NCBI RefSeq assembly: GCF_008704395.1
Contig: NZ_CP023695.1
Span: 4,960,001 to 5,024,000 of the forward strand
From: Streptomyces alboniger
GTDB lineage: Bacteria; Actinomycetota; Actinomycetes; Streptomycetales; Streptomycetaceae
DNA: 64,000 nt
Direction: 5' to 3'
The first letter of the stretch is position 1. Every line of letters starts with the position of its first letter. A model generated the notes under the pieces. It was not told the DNA's origin. It saw only the letters and a program-made list of their open reading frames with translations, and did no database searches. Of this stretch, positions 23,628 through 32,092 are shown one piece after another. The translations under genes and the position numbers were made by a program.

Positions 23628-24665
23628 TCAGCCGCGCCCGGCCCAGATGTTGGTGCCGGGCGTCGAGACCGCGAACGTGTCGATGGCCGAGAGCTCCGCG
23701 TCCGTCAGCTTCGGGCCGGCCAGCGCCGCCACGTTCTCCTCCAGCTGCTTCACGCTGGAGGCGCCGATCAGGGCCGAGGTCATCCGCTCGTCGCGGAGCA
23801 CCCAGTTGAGGGCGAGCTGGGCGAGCGACTGGCCGCGGGCCGCGGCGATGTCGTTCAGCCCGTTGAGCCGGCGCACGACCTCGTCGCTCAGCAGGTCCGG
23901 ATCCAGGGACTTGCCCTGTGTCGCGCGCGAACCCTCCGGAATGCCCTTCAGGTACTTGTTGGTGAGCAGCCCCTGGGCGAGCGGCACGAAGGAGATGCAG
24001 CCCATCCCGGCGCGCTCCAGCGTGTCGAGGAGGCCGTCCTCCTCGGTCCAGCGGTTGATCATCGAGTACGACGGCTGGTGGATGAGCGCCGGCACGCCCA
24101 TCTCCCGCAGCAGCCGCGCCGCTTCGGCGGTCTGCTCGCTGTCGTACGAGGAGACGCCCACGTAGAGCGCCTTGCCCTGCTGGACCGCGGACGCGAGCGC
24201 GCCCATCGTCTCCTCCAGCGGGGTGTCCGGATCGAAGCGGTGCGAGTAGAAGATGTCGACGTAGTCGAGGCCCATCCGCGACAGCGAGGCGTCCAGCGAG
24301 GAGAGCAGGTACTTGCGGCTGCCCCACTCGCCGTACGGGCCGGGGTGCATGAGGTAGCCCGCCTTGGTCGAGATGATCAGCTCATCGCGGTACGAGGCGA
24401 AATCCTGTGCGAAGAGCTTGCCGAAGTTCAGCTCCGCCGAGCCGGGCGGGGGGCCGTAGTTGTTCGCCAGGTCGAAGTGCGTGACGCCCAGGTCGAAGGC
24501 GCGGCGCAGGATCGCGCGCTGCGTGTCCAGGGACTTGTCGTCACCGAAGTTGTGCCAGAGGCCGAGGGAGACCGCGGGCAGCTTCAGTCCGCTGCGGCCC
24601 GTACGCCGGTACTCCATCGAGTCGTAGCGGTCCGCCGCCGCGCGGTACAAAGACGTGTCGTTCAT
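23628..24665 (-). CDS. Aldo/keto reductase (YghZ/L-glyceraldehyde-3-phosphate reductase-like)
   Basis: A 345-residue NADPH-dependent AKR. The catalytic tetrad is visible as Asp and Tyr in HFDLANNYGPPPG, Lys in ISTKAGYL and His in FYSHRFDP. MHPGPYGEWGSRKYLLSSLD and the C-terminal SALIGASSVKQLEENVAAL cofactor-binding stretch are typical of the AKR14/YghZ group, which reduces L-glyceraldehyde 3-phosphate and methylglyoxal-type aldehydes. It stands alone on the minus strand, divergent from uppS; only about 130 bases separate the two starts and must hold both promoters. Confidence 0.9.
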   Translation of the reverse strand: MNDTSLYRAAADRYDSMEYRRTGRSGLKLPAVSLGLWHNFGDDKSLDTQRAILRRAFDLGVTHFDLANNYGPPPGSAELNFGKLFAQDFASYRDELIISTKAGYLMHPGPYGEWGSRKYLLSSLDASLSRMGLDYVDIFYSHRFDPDTPLEETMGALASAVQQGKALYVGVSSYDSEQTAEAARLLREMGVPALIHQPSYSMINRWTEEDGLLDTLERAGMGCISFVPLAQGLLTNKYLKGIPEGSRATQGKSLDPDLLSDEVVRRLNGLNDIAAARGQSLAQLALNWVLRDERMTSALIGASSVKQLEENVAALAGPKLTDAELSAIDTFAVSTPGTNIWAGRG

Positions 24666-24796
24666 GGGGATGAAGCTACTTCAGCGGCGCCGACCCGACT
24701 TCGGTGGGAGGCCTCCGCAGCGGTAGGGTGTCGCCCTCGGGGACTGCCCTAGGCGCACCCCTTGAGGACCGCCATCTGCTGGAGGGGCTGACACAC

Positions 24797-25558
24797 GTGA
24801 ACCTGCGCGACCTGGTGTACGGACTTTACGCACGCCGGGTGGAAGGCCGCCTCGACCACGACCAGGTGCCCAAGCACATCGGGGTCATCCTCGACGGCAA
24901 CCGCCGCTGGGCGAAGGCGTCCGGCGGGACCACCGCACAGGGCCACCAGGCCGGCGCGCACAAGATCGAGGAGTTCCTCGGCTGGTGCGCCGAGACCGAC
25001 GTCGAGGTCGTCACGCTGTGGATGCTCTCCACCGACAACCTCGACCGGCCCGAGGAGGAGCTGACCCCGCTCCTCGGCATCATCGAGGCCACCGTCCGCT
25101 CGCTCGTCGCCGACGGCCGCTGGCGCGTGCACCACGTCGGCGCCCTCGACCTGCTGCCCGCCCGCACCCAGGCCGTCCTGAAGGAAGCCGAACAGGCCAC
25201 CCACGACAACACCGGGATACTGGTCAACGTCGCGGTCGGTTACGGCGGCCGCCAGGAGATCGCCGACGCGGTGCGCTCGCTGCTCCTGGACCACGCCGAC
25301 AAGGGCACCAGCCTGGAGGAGATCGCGGAGAGCGTCGACATCGACCTCATCTCCAAGCACCTCTACACCAGCGGCCAGCCGGACCCCGACCTGGTGATCC
25401 GTACGAGTGGCGAACAGCGCCTGTCGGGCTTCATGCTCTGGCAGTCCGCTCACTCCGAGTACTACTTCTGCGAGGTCTTCTGGCCGGCCTTCCGGAAGGT
25501 CGACTTCCTGCGTGCGCTGCGCGATTACGCGGCCCGCCACCGCCGCTACGGCGGCTGA
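24797..25558 (+). CDS. uppS: Isoprenyl transferase (undecaprenyl/decaprenyl diphosphate synthase family)
   Basis: A 253-residue cis-prenyltransferase that makes the polyprenyl diphosphate carrier for cell-wall synthesis. The signature is HIGVILDGNRRWAK with the catalytic Asp at D33. ESVDIDLISKHLYTSGQPDP and DLVIRTSGEQRLSGFMLWQS form the second conserved block, and EYYFCEVFWPAF the third. GTG at 24797 is chosen because GGAGGGG lies 9 bases upstream. Streptomycetes usually carry more than one such gene, so chain length is uncertain. It precedes phoH by 330 bases. Confidence 0.94.
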   Translation: MNLRDLVYGLYARRVEGRLDHDQVPKHIGVILDGNRRWAKASGGTTAQGHQAGAHKIEEFLGWCAETDVEVVTLWMLSTDNLDRPEEELTPLLGIIEATVRSLVADGRWRVHHVGALDLLPARTQAVLKEAEQATHDNTGILVNVAVGYGGRQEIADAVRSLLLDHADKGTSLEEIAESVDIDLISKHLYTSGQPDPDLVIRTSGEQRLSGFMLWQSAHSEYYFCEVFWPAFRKVDFLRALRDYAARHRRYGG

Positions 25559-25888
25559 CACCCGCACGCCCCTGAGGCCGGGGTCACCCGGAGTTAACCA
25601 ACGCGTCGTCATATGCCCTGGCATGGCTGCGCTTGTTCGAGGGAATAAGCCTTCCAGGTCGACGTCCTAGCAGTACCCGAAAGGGACGTCGTATCTCAGC
25701 GGACGCCATGAGGCCGTCCGCCCGGGAGGCCCTTTGCACCAGGACGACCGTGTGAGCAGCGCGGGCGACGTGGAGGGCCGGCGCTCGGCCCGCGCATCGC
25801 GGCCGCGCCGGGCCTGGATCACACCCGCCGGCCCGCCCGGAATCCCTCCCGTCGCTCCCCGACCTCATCCGAGGGGGTACGTCCTTCC
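25559..25888 (+). other. uppS-phoH intergenic region with a mini-ORF and hairpin
   Basis: There is no full gene. ATG at 25623 opens a 15-codon frame (MAALVRGNKPSRSTS) ending at 25670. A -10-like CATATG lies 7 bases before it, so a leaderless leader peptide is possible. A hairpin follows, GACGTCC (25661-25667) with GGACGTC (25684-25690), overlapping the mini-ORF stop. Such a leader could couple translation to phoH expression, but nothing more is visible. Confidence 0.35.
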
Positions 25889-27211
25889 GTGGTGACCAGC
25901 ACAAAGCGCCGCATGCCCGACAGGCGCACCTATGTTCTCGACACCAGCGTCCTGCTGGCCGATCCGAACGCCCTGACCCGCTTCGACGAGCACGAAGTCG
26001 TGCTGCCCGTCGTCGTGGTGACGGAGCTGGAGGCCAAGCGGCACCATCCGGAGCTCGGCTACTTCGCCCGGCAGGCGCTGCGCCTGCTGGACGACTTCCG
26101 CATCCGGCACGGCCGCCTGGACGCCCCGATCCCGATCGGGGATCTGGGCGGCTCGCTGCGCGTCGAGCTCAACCACTCCGATCCCGGCGTGCTCCCGGCC
26201 GGTTACCGGTTGGGGGACAACGACTCCCGCATCCTCGCCGTAGCCCGCAACCTCCAGGCCGAGGGGTACGACGTCACGGTCGTCTCCAAGGACCTGCCGC
26301 TCAGAATCAAGGCGTCGTCCGTCGGACTCCTCGCCGAGGAGTACCGCGCGGAGCTGGCCATCACGGACTCCGGCTGGACCGGCATGTCCGAACTGACCCT
26401 CTCCGGTGAGCAGGTCGACCTCCTCTTCGAGGAAGACCACCTGTACGTCCCCGAGGCGGCGGAACTGCCCGTGCACACGGGCCTGACCATCCAGTCCGAG
26501 CGGGGCAAGGCGCTGGGCCGCGTCACGGCCGAGGGCAACGTCCGCCTCGTACGCGGCGATCGGGAGGCCTTCGGCATCAAGGGGAGGAGCGCCGAACAGC
26601 GGATCGCCCTCGATCTGCTCCTCGACCCGGACATCGGGATCGTCTCGATGGGCGGGCGCGCGGGAACCGGCAAGTCGGCGCTCGCGCTCTGCGCGGGCCT
26701 GGAGGCCGTCCTGGAGCGCAGGCAGCACCAGAAGGTGATGGTCTTCCGGCCGTTGTACGCGGTCGGCGGGCAGGAGCTCGGCTACCTCCCCGGCACCGAG
26801 GCCGAGAAGATGGGCCCCTGGGCGCAGGCGGTCTTCGACACGCTCGGTTCGGTGGCGGGCAAAGAGGTCATCGAGGAGATCAGCGCGCGGGGGATGCTGG
26901 AGGTCCTGCCGCTCACCCACATCCGCGGGCGCTCGCTGCACGACGCGTTCGTGATCGTGGACGAGGCCCAATCCCTGGAGCGGAACGTCCTGCTGACCGT
27001 TCTGTCCAGGATCGGGGCGAACTCCCGTGTCGTCCTCACTCATGACGTCGCCCAGCGCGACAACCTCCGCGTGGGGCGGTACGACGGAGTGGTCGCCGTC
27101 GTCGAGAAGCTGAAGGGGCATCCGCTCTTCGCCCACGTCACCCTCACCCGGTCCGAGCGTTCGCAGATCGCGGCCCTGGTGACCGAAATGCTGGAGGACG
27201 GCCACATCTGA
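25889..27211 (+). CDS. phoH: PhoH-family protein with N-terminal PIN domain (PhoH2-like RNase/helicase)
   Basis: A 440-residue two-domain protein. Residues 10-150 form a PIN ribonuclease domain with acidic residues in [12 protein letters not shown] (D18), TELEAKRH (E46, E48) and [10 protein letters not shown]. Residues 230-440 form the PhoH ATPase with Walker [12 protein letters not shown] (256-265) and Walker [12 protein letters not shown]. PhoH2 proteins of actinobacteria unwind and cleave RNA and can act as the toxin of toxin-antitoxin pairs. No antitoxin gene is adjacent apart from the mini-ORF in the leader. The start could be GTG at 25889 or 25892; GAGGGGG is upstream. Confidence 0.92.
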   Translation: MVTSTKRRMPDRRTYVLDTSVLLADPNALTRFDEHEVVLPVVVVTELEAKRHHPELGYFARQALRLLDDFRIRHGRLDAPIPIGDLGGSLRVELNHSDPGVLPAGYRLGDNDSRILAVARNLQAEGYDVTVVSKDLPLRIKASSVGLLAEEYRAELAITDSGWTGMSELTLSGEQVDLLFEEDHLYVPEAAELPVHTGLTIQSERGKALGRVTAEGNVRLVRGDREAFGIKGRSAEQRIALDLLLDPDIGIVSMGGRAGTGKSALALCAGLEAVLERRQHQKVMVFRPLYAVGGQELGYLPGTEAEKMGPWAQAVFDTLGSVAGKEVIEEISARGMLEVLPLTHIRGRSLHDAFVIVDEAQSLERNVLLTVLSRIGANSRVVLTHDVAQRDNLRVGRYDGVVAVVEKLKGHPLFAHVTLTRSERSQIAALVTEMLEDGHI

Positions 27212-27241
27212 GTCAGTTCACGGCGTATACGCGGTAGTTGG

Positions 27242-27279
27242 CGCCGCCCGGTGAAGCGAAGGAGCCTAGCCGGGCGGCG
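27242..27279. terminator. Hairpin after phoH
   Basis: CGCCGCCCGG (27242-27251) and CCGGGCGGCG (27270-27279) form a perfect 10-bp G/C stem with an 18-base loop, 30 bases after the phoH stop. There is no U-tract. Confidence 0.6.
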
Positions 27280-27360
27280 TCGTCGTGCGCGCCTCTTTCC
27301 GGAAAACTCCTGGAGCAAACGGCGTGTGAGCTTTCCCACGCAACGGAGAATTGCCTTGCG

Positions 27361-27580
27361 GTGTCGAGCTGGGGCAGAGTCTGGGTCCTGTCAGGCCCCG
27401 CATGCGACACACGTGTACCCCCAGCGGTACGAAACCCCAGAACTTCATAGTGGCCGTCGCATGCCGCCCGAGCACCACGCGGCGCTCCCCACGCGGGAGT
27501 TGTCCACCGGGCCCGTGCCTCCCGTGACCGATCGCAAGCGGAGGCCAGCGCCAGGGGCACGATTGCGTCCGCGAGGTCAC
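27361..27580 (+). promoter_or_regulatory. Structured leader upstream of the transglycosylase gene
   Basis: Two nested structures can be drawn. GTGTCG (27361-27366) pairs with CGACAC (27405-27410) around GGGGC/GCCCC (27371-27375, 27395-27399). Nearer the start, GTGACC (27524-27529) pairs with GGTCAC (27575-27580) around CGCAA/TTGCG. Streptomycete cell-wall hydrolase genes often carry c-di-AMP (ydaO-type) riboswitches in this position; the characteristic conserved bases were not found with confidence, so only a structured leader is claimed. Confidence 0.35.
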
Positions 27581-27609
27581 CTATGCGGGCGATGCTGGAA
27601 GGAAACCGT

Positions 27610-28338
27610 GTGAGCCGGATTTCGGTCCGGGGATTCGCCGTGGCATCCGCCACCGCGGTCACCACCGTCGGAGCTGTCGTGGGTGTCGCCTCGGGCAACA
27701 CCCAGCCCTCGAACACGAACGACTTCGAGGCAGCGGCGAGCGACGCGACGCTTCTCGCAGAGATCCCCGCGGGTCAGCAGGCCCAGGTCCAGACCGCGTC
27801 CCTGACGCAGCAGGCCGACGCGCAGGCCCTGGCCGCCGACACCGCCGCCAAGAAGACCGCCGCGGAGGAGGCCCGCAAGCAGGCCGCCGCCTCGGCTATC
27901 GAGAAGCAGAAGGCCGCGGAGAAGGCCGAGAAGGCGGAGGCGGCCCAGAAGGCCGCCGCGAAGAAGGAGCGCGAGGAGAAGGCCGAGACCAAGGCCAGCC
28001 GCTCCTCCACCCGCGACGCCGGCAGCTTCAAGCCCCAGGGCTCCTACACGGTCGCTCAGGTCCAGGCGATGGCGCGGCAGATGGTGCCCGCCGGCCAGTT
28101 CCAGTGCTTCAGCAACATCGTCAACCACGAGTCCACGTGGAACTACAAGGCCACCAACGCCTCTTCCGGCGCGTACGGCCTCGTCCAGGCGCTGCCCGCT
28201 TCCAAGATGGCCTCGGCGGGCGCCGACTGGCAGACCAACCCGGCCACGCAGATCAAGTGGGGCCTGAACTACATGAACGACCGCTACGGCAGCCCGTGCG
28301 GCGCCTGGGACTTCTGGCAGGCGAACAACTGGTACTAG
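27610..28338 (+). CDS. Secreted transglycosylase-like (SLT domain) cell-wall hydrolase
   Basis: A 242-residue exported protein. Residues 1-30 are a signal peptide (GFAVASATAVTTVGAVVGVA). Residues 75-128 form an Ala/Lys/Glu-rich coiled coil (EEARKQAAASAIEKQKAAEK). The C-terminal 100 residues are an SLT-like lysozyme-fold domain with the catalytic Glu in IVNHESTWNYKATN (E174), followed by GAYGLVQALPASKM and AWDFWQANNWY. Such proteins cleave peptidoglycan during growth or germination. GTG at 27610 is chosen for the AAGGA 6 bases upstream. A strong terminator follows. Confidence 0.88.
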   Translation: MSRISVRGFAVASATAVTTVGAVVGVASGNTQPSNTNDFEAAASDATLLAEIPAGQQAQVQTASLTQQADAQALAADTAAKKTAAEEARKQAAASAIEKQKAAEKAEKAEAAQKAAAKKEREEKAETKASRSSTRDAGSFKPQGSYTVAQVQAMARQMVPAGQFQCFSNIVNHESTWNYKATNASSGAYGLVQALPASKMASAGADWQTNPATQIKWGLNYMNDRYGSPCGAWDFWQANNWY

Positions 28339-28374
28339 GCCGCTCCCCGGCCGTACCGCGCTCAACCTCGGGAG

Positions 28375-28403
28375 CCCCCCACCGTCCTTCGGTGGGGGGT
28401 TTC
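28375..28403 (+). terminator. Intrinsic terminator of the transglycosylase gene
   Basis: CCCCCCACCG and CGGTGGGGGG form a perfect 10-bp stem with loop TCCTT, followed by TTTCTC. It lies 37 bases after the stop codon. Confidence 0.85.
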
Positions 28404-28473
28404 TCCCGTGTACGGTCGGTGCGGACAGCTCCAGGGGGGAGTGGTGGGGAAAGACGGGGGTAGAGGACGGATC

Positions 28474-29793
28474 ATGTCGCGAGTGCCAGGGTGGATCGGT
28501 CGGCTCGGCGCCGGACTGAGCGAGATGGGCGAGCGGTTGAACGAGAAGCGCCGCGAAGAGGACGCCGACTCGGACGCCGATGAGTCGAACGACCCCGCCA
28601 ACGGAGAGCAGGAGCACGTGCCGCCGCCGCCCGCGTATGCGCCGGACGTGGCGGCCAGGCCCGATCCCGTGGCGGCCCTGCCGTGGGGGATGAGGGTCGC
28701 GGCCGAGGCCGGCTGGCGGCTGCTCGTCCTCGCGGGCACGCTCTGGGTCCTGATGAGGGTCATCAGCGCGGTCCAGCTGGTGGTGCTCGCCTTTGTGGCG
28801 GCGCTGCTGATCACCGCGCTGCTCCAACCGACGGTGGCGCGGCTGAGGAGGCTCGGCCTGCCGCGCGGCCTCGCGACGGCGGTCACCGCGATCCTCGGCT
28901 TCGTCATCATGGGCCTGGTCGGCTGGTTCGTGGTCTGGCAGGTCATGGAGAACGCCGACGAACTCTCGGGGCAGGTCCAGGACGGCATCGAGGACCTGCG
29001 CAAGTGGCTGCTCAACAGCCCCTTCCACGTGACCGAGGACCAGATCAACGACATCGCCAAGAGCCTGCGCGAAGCCGTCGGTGCCAACACCGAGGAGCTG
29101 ACGTCCGCCGGCCTCGAAGGTGTGACGGTCATCGTCGAGACGCTGACCGGCCTGCTGCTCGCGATGTTCTCGACGCTCTTCCTGCTGTACGACGGCAAGC
29201 GCATCTGGCAGTGGTTCCTGAAGCTGGTGCCGGCGAACGCCCGGCCCGGCATCGCCGGCGCGGGCCCCCGGGCCTGGCGCACGCTCACCGCCTATGTGCG
29301 CGGCACGGTGATAGTGGCCATGATCGACGCCATCTTCATCGGCCTCGGCATCTACTTCCTCGGTGTGCCCATGGCCGTGCCGCTGGCCGTCATCATCTTC
29401 CTGGCCTCGTTCGTGCCGCTGGTCGGCGCCGTGGTCTCCGGAGCCCTCGCGGTGGTCGTCGCGCTGGTCACGCAGGGCGTGTTCACCGCCGTGATGGCGC
29501 TGGCCGTGGTCCTCGCCGTGCAGCAGATCGAGGGGCACATCCTCCAGCCGTTCATCCTCGGCCGCGCGGTGCGGGTACATCCGCTGGCCGTGATCCTGTC
29601 CGTCGCCGCGGGCGGCATGGTCGCCGGGATCGGCGGGGCGGTCGTGGCGGTGCCGCTGGTCGCCGTCACGAACTCGGTCGTCGGCTATCTGCGGTCGTAC
29701 TCCCGCGAGGCGGCGCTGAAGAAGCGGGCGCCGCAGCCGCAGGGGACCACGGCGGTGGACGCCGCGCAGGAGAGGTCCGCCGGACAGGCTTGA
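28474..29793 (+). CDS. AI-2E family transporter (PerM-like)
   Basis: A 439-residue membrane protein. The N-terminal 65 residues are hydrophilic and acidic (RREEDADSDADESND). Then come about eight transmembrane segments in the AI-2 exporter/PerM layout: LLVLAGTLWVLMRVIS, VVLAFVAALLITALLQPTV, a long extracytoplasmic loop (residues about 165-215), LTGLLLAMFSTLFLLYDGKR and the signature QQIEGHILQPFILGRAVRVH. Members export small molecules or act in Na+/H+ antiport; the AI-2 label is historical and no substrate can be given. It ends at a very strong bidirectional terminator shared with ahpD. Confidence 0.88.
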   Translation: MSRVPGWIGRLGAGLSEMGERLNEKRREEDADSDADESNDPANGEQEHVPPPPAYAPDVAARPDPVAALPWGMRVAAEAGWRLLVLAGTLWVLMRVISAVQLVVLAFVAALLITALLQPTVARLRRLGLPRGLATAVTAILGFVIMGLVGWFVVWQVMENADELSGQVQDGIEDLRKWLLNSPFHVTEDQINDIAKSLREAVGANTEELTSAGLEGVTVIVETLTGLLLAMFSTLFLLYDGKRIWQWFLKLVPANARPGIAGAGPRAWRTLTAYVRGTVIVAMIDAIFIGLGIYFLGVPMAVPLAVIIFLASFVPLVGAVVSGALAVVVALVTQGVFTAVMALAVVLAVQQIEGHILQPFILGRAVRVHPLAVILSVAAGGMVAGIGGAVVAVPLVAVTNSVVGYLRSYSREAALKKRAPQPQGTTAVDAAQERSAGQA

Positions 29794-29794
29794 T

Positions 29795-29847
29795 ATGCGA
29801 GTGGCCCGGCCCGAAACCTTCAAGGTTTCGGGCCGGGCCACTCGCAT
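29795..29847. terminator. Bidirectional terminator with 26-bp perfect arms
   Basis: Arms at 29795-29820 and 29822-29847 are perfectly complementary around a single central base; in practice the loop is about five bases. It ends 7 bases before the ahpD stop codon on the opposite strand and starts 2 bases after the transporter stop, so it serves both convergent genes. Confidence 0.92.
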
Positions 29848-29853
29848 GAGGTG

Positions 29854-30384
29854 TTACGCGAGGACGTCCTCGGAGTCCAGCGTGACGCCGACAGCCTGGA
29901 TGACCGCGGCGATCTTGACGGCCTCCTGGATGACCTCACGGTCGACGCCGGCCTTGCGCAGGACCTGCTCGTGCGAGTCCAGGCACTGGCCGCAGCCGTT
30001 GATCGCGGAGACCGCGAGGGACCACAGCTCGAAGTCGACCTTCTCGACACCCGGGTTGCCGATGACGTTCATCCGCAGACCGGCGCGCATCGTCCCGTAC
30101 TCCGGGTCGGAGAGCAGGTGACGCGTGCGGTAGAAGACGTTGTTCATCGCCATGATGGCGGCGGCCGACTTGGCGGCCGTGTACGCCTCGGGGGAGAGGT
30201 TCGCCTTGGCCTCGGGCTCCAGCTCGCGCAGCACCTTCGGGGAGCGGGACGCGATGGCGCAGGCCAGCACGGTGCCCCACAGCTGCTGCTGCGGCAGGTC
30301 GCTGTTGCCGATGACCGAGCCGAGGTTCAGCTTCAGGTCCTTGGCGTAGTCCGGTACGGCGGACTTCAGTTCGTCGAGTGCCAT
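29854..30384 (-). CDS. ahpD: Alkyl hydroperoxide reductase AhpD
   Basis: A 176-residue carboxymuconolactone-decarboxylase-fold peroxidase. The catalytic CxxC is C131-G-Q-C134 in [13 protein letters not shown] with the proton-relay H138, as in mycobacterial AhpD. AhpD reduces AhpC and has weak peroxidase activity of its own. The gene follows ahpC by 15 bases on the same strand and is co-transcribed. Control by OxyR is expected from the divergent oxyR. Confidence 0.97.
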   Translation of the reverse strand: MALDELKSAVPDYAKDLKLNLGSVIGNSDLPQQQLWGTVLACAIASRSPKVLRELEPEAKANLSPEAYTAAKSAAAIMAMNNVFYRTRHLLSDPEYGTMRAGLRMNVIGNPGVEKVDFELWSLAVSAINGCGQCLDSHEQVLRKAGVDREVIQEAVKIAAVIQAVGVTLDSEDVLA

Positions 30385-30399
30385 GTCAGAGGCTCCTGT

Positions 30400-30954
30400 T
30401 CACTCGCCGGAGAGCAGCGCGACCGGGTCGAGGGTCTCGTCGCCCTTGGTCCAGTTGCAGGGGCACAGCTCGTCGGTCTGGAGGGCGTCGAGGACCCGGA
30501 GGACCTCCTTGGGGTTACGGCCCACGGAACCGGCGGTCACCATCGTGAACTGGATCTCGTTGTTCTGGTCGACGATGAAGACGGCGCGCTGCGCGAAGCC
30601 GTCCTCGCCCTCGATGCCGAGCGCGCGCATCAGCTCGTGCTTCGAGTCGGCCAGCATCGGGAAGGGCAGGTCGGTCAGGTCCGGGTGGTCCTTGCGCCAG
30701 GCGTGGTGCACGAACTCGGAGTCACCGGAGAAGCCGAGGATCTGGGCGTCACGGTCGGCGAACTCGTCGTTCAGCTTGCCGAAGGCCGCGATCTCGGTCG
30801 GGCACACGAAGGTGAAGTCCTTGGGCCACGCAAAGACGATCTTCCACTTGCCCTCGTAGGTCTTGTGGTTGATCTGCTCGAACTCCTTGCCCTGCTCCAG
30901 GGAGACACAGGCGGTCAGGTCGAACTCGGGGAACTTGTCACCGACAGTGAGCAC
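30400..30954 (-). CDS. ahpC: Peroxiredoxin AhpC
   Basis: A 184-residue 2-Cys peroxiredoxin reducing hydrogen peroxide, organic peroxides and peroxynitrite. The peroxidatic Cys is C51 in FTFVCPTEI, with the conserved Thr two residues after it. Resolving cysteines are in ELCPCNWTKG (C164, C166), the actinobacterial CxC arrangement reduced by AhpD. The start is GTG at 30954 with AAGGAG 7 bases upstream. The promoter region is shared with oxyR. Confidence 0.97.
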   Translation of the reverse strand: MLTVGDKFPEFDLTACVSLEQGKEFEQINHKTYEGKWKIVFAWPKDFTFVCPTEIAAFGKLNDEFADRDAQILGFSGDSEFVHHAWRKDHPDLTDLPFPMLADSKHELMRALGIEGEDGFAQRAVFIVDQNNEIQFTMVTAGSVGRNPKEVLRVLDALQTDELCPCNWTKGDETLDPVALLSGE

Positions 30955-31087
30955 GCATACTCCTTGCGACGAAGAAAATCCCTTTTGGGGATTTTCCTGC
31001 GGGGTTGGACTGATGACGATGGTGGCACAGGGTGCATTGATTAGGGAAATAGCTAGAGTGGGTCATGTTGATCGGAGGTAGTTATCA
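30955..31087. promoter_or_regulatory. Divergent ahpC/oxyR promoter region
   Basis: A perfect 9-bp inverted repeat, GAAAATCCC and GGGATTTTC (30974-30996, 5-base loop), lies close to the ahpC start and could be an RNA hairpin in its leader. An A/T-rich stretch with ATTAG and AGCTAG (31037-31055) is a candidate OxyR/LysR-type site because it lies between the two starts. Confidence 0.55.
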
Positions 31088-32041
31088 GTGCGAGCCATAA
31101 ATAGGGGCAAGCAGAGCAACGGCAAGCAGCCCAGCCTGGCGCAGCTGCGCGCCTTCGCCGCGGTGGCCGAGCATCTGCACTTCAGGGACGCCGCCGCCGC
31201 GATCGGGATGAGCCAGCCCGCCCTGTCGGGTGCCGTGGCCGCGCTGGAGGAGGCACTGGGTGTCCAGCTCCTGGAGCGCACCACGCGCAAGGTGCTGCTC
31301 TCCCCGGCCGGCGAGCGTCTCGCCGTGCGGGTCAGGGCGGTCCTCGGCGAGGTCGAGGCGCTCCTGGAGGAGGCGGACGCCGTCAAGGCGCCGTTCACCG
31401 GGGCGCTGCGGCTCGGCGTGATCCCGACCGTCGCGCCCTATCTGCTGCCGACGCTGATCTCGCTGGTCCACGAGACGTACCCGGACCTGGACCTCCAGGT
31501 GCACGAGGAGCAGACGTCCTCGCTCCTTGAGGGGCTCGCGGCAGGGCGGCTCGACCTGCTGCTGCTCGCGGTGCCGCTCGGTATGCCGGGGGTGACCGAA
31601 CTGCCGCTGTTCGACGAGGACTTCGTACTCGTCACGCCCCTCGACCACTGGCTCGGCGGCCGCGAGGGCATCCCGCGCGAGGCCCTGAAGGAGCTGAACC
31701 TGCTGCTGCTCGACGAGGGGCACTGCCTGCGCGACCAGGCCCTGGACATCTGCCGCGAGGCGGGCCGCGCGGACGCCCCGGTGACCACGACCGCCGCCGG
31801 GCTCTCCACCCTCGTCCAGCTGGTCGCGGGCGGGCTCGGCGTGACGCTGCTGCCGCGCACCGCCGTGCGGGTGGAGACCAGCCGCAGCAACCAGCTGCTG
31901 ACCGGGTACTTCGCCGATCCGGCGCCGACGCGCCGGATCGCCCTCGCGATGCGGGCGGGGGCCGCGCGGGCGGCCGAGTACGAGGAGCTGGCGGAGGCCT
32001 TGCGGGGGGCGGTGCGGCCGTTGCCGGTGCGGGTGGTGTGA
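31088..32041 (+). CDS. oxyR: LysR-family peroxide sensor OxyR
   Basis: A 317-residue LysR regulator. Residues 15-75 form the winged helix (LAQLRAFAAVAEHLHFRDAA, MSQPALSGAVAALEEALGV). The sensing cysteines are C213 and C222 in GHCLRDQALDIC, with the same spacing as C199/C208 of E. coli OxyR, so peroxide-driven disulfide formation is expected. The start is GTG at 31088 with GGAGG 9 bases upstream. The target is the divergent ahpCD operon. Confidence 0.96.
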   Translation: MRAINRGKQSNGKQPSLAQLRAFAAVAEHLHFRDAAAAIGMSQPALSGAVAALEEALGVQLLERTTRKVLLSPAGERLAVRVRAVLGEVEALLEEADAVKAPFTGALRLGVIPTVAPYLLPTLISLVHETYPDLDLQVHEEQTSSLLEGLAAGRLDLLLLAVPLGMPGVTELPLFDEDFVLVTPLDHWLGGREGIPREALKELNLLLLDEGHCLRDQALDICREAGRADAPVTTTAAGLSTLVQLVAGGLGVTLLPRTAVRVETSRSNQLLTGYFADPAPTRRIALAMRAGAARAAEYEELAEALRGAVRPLPVRVV

Positions 32042-32092
32042 CCCCGCACCGGCAACGACCGCACGACCGATGCCGGCGCGCGGGGGGCGGGC

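Noticed and set aside
27290..27580. Firm assignment of a ydaO (c-di-AMP) riboswitch
   Set aside because: Location fits, but the conserved aptamer bases could not be matched; only a structured leader is reported.
27238..27716. Small plus- and minus-strand open frames in the phoH-transglycosylase gap
   Set aside because: No ribosome-binding sites, no recognisable domains and strong RNA structure in the same bases.
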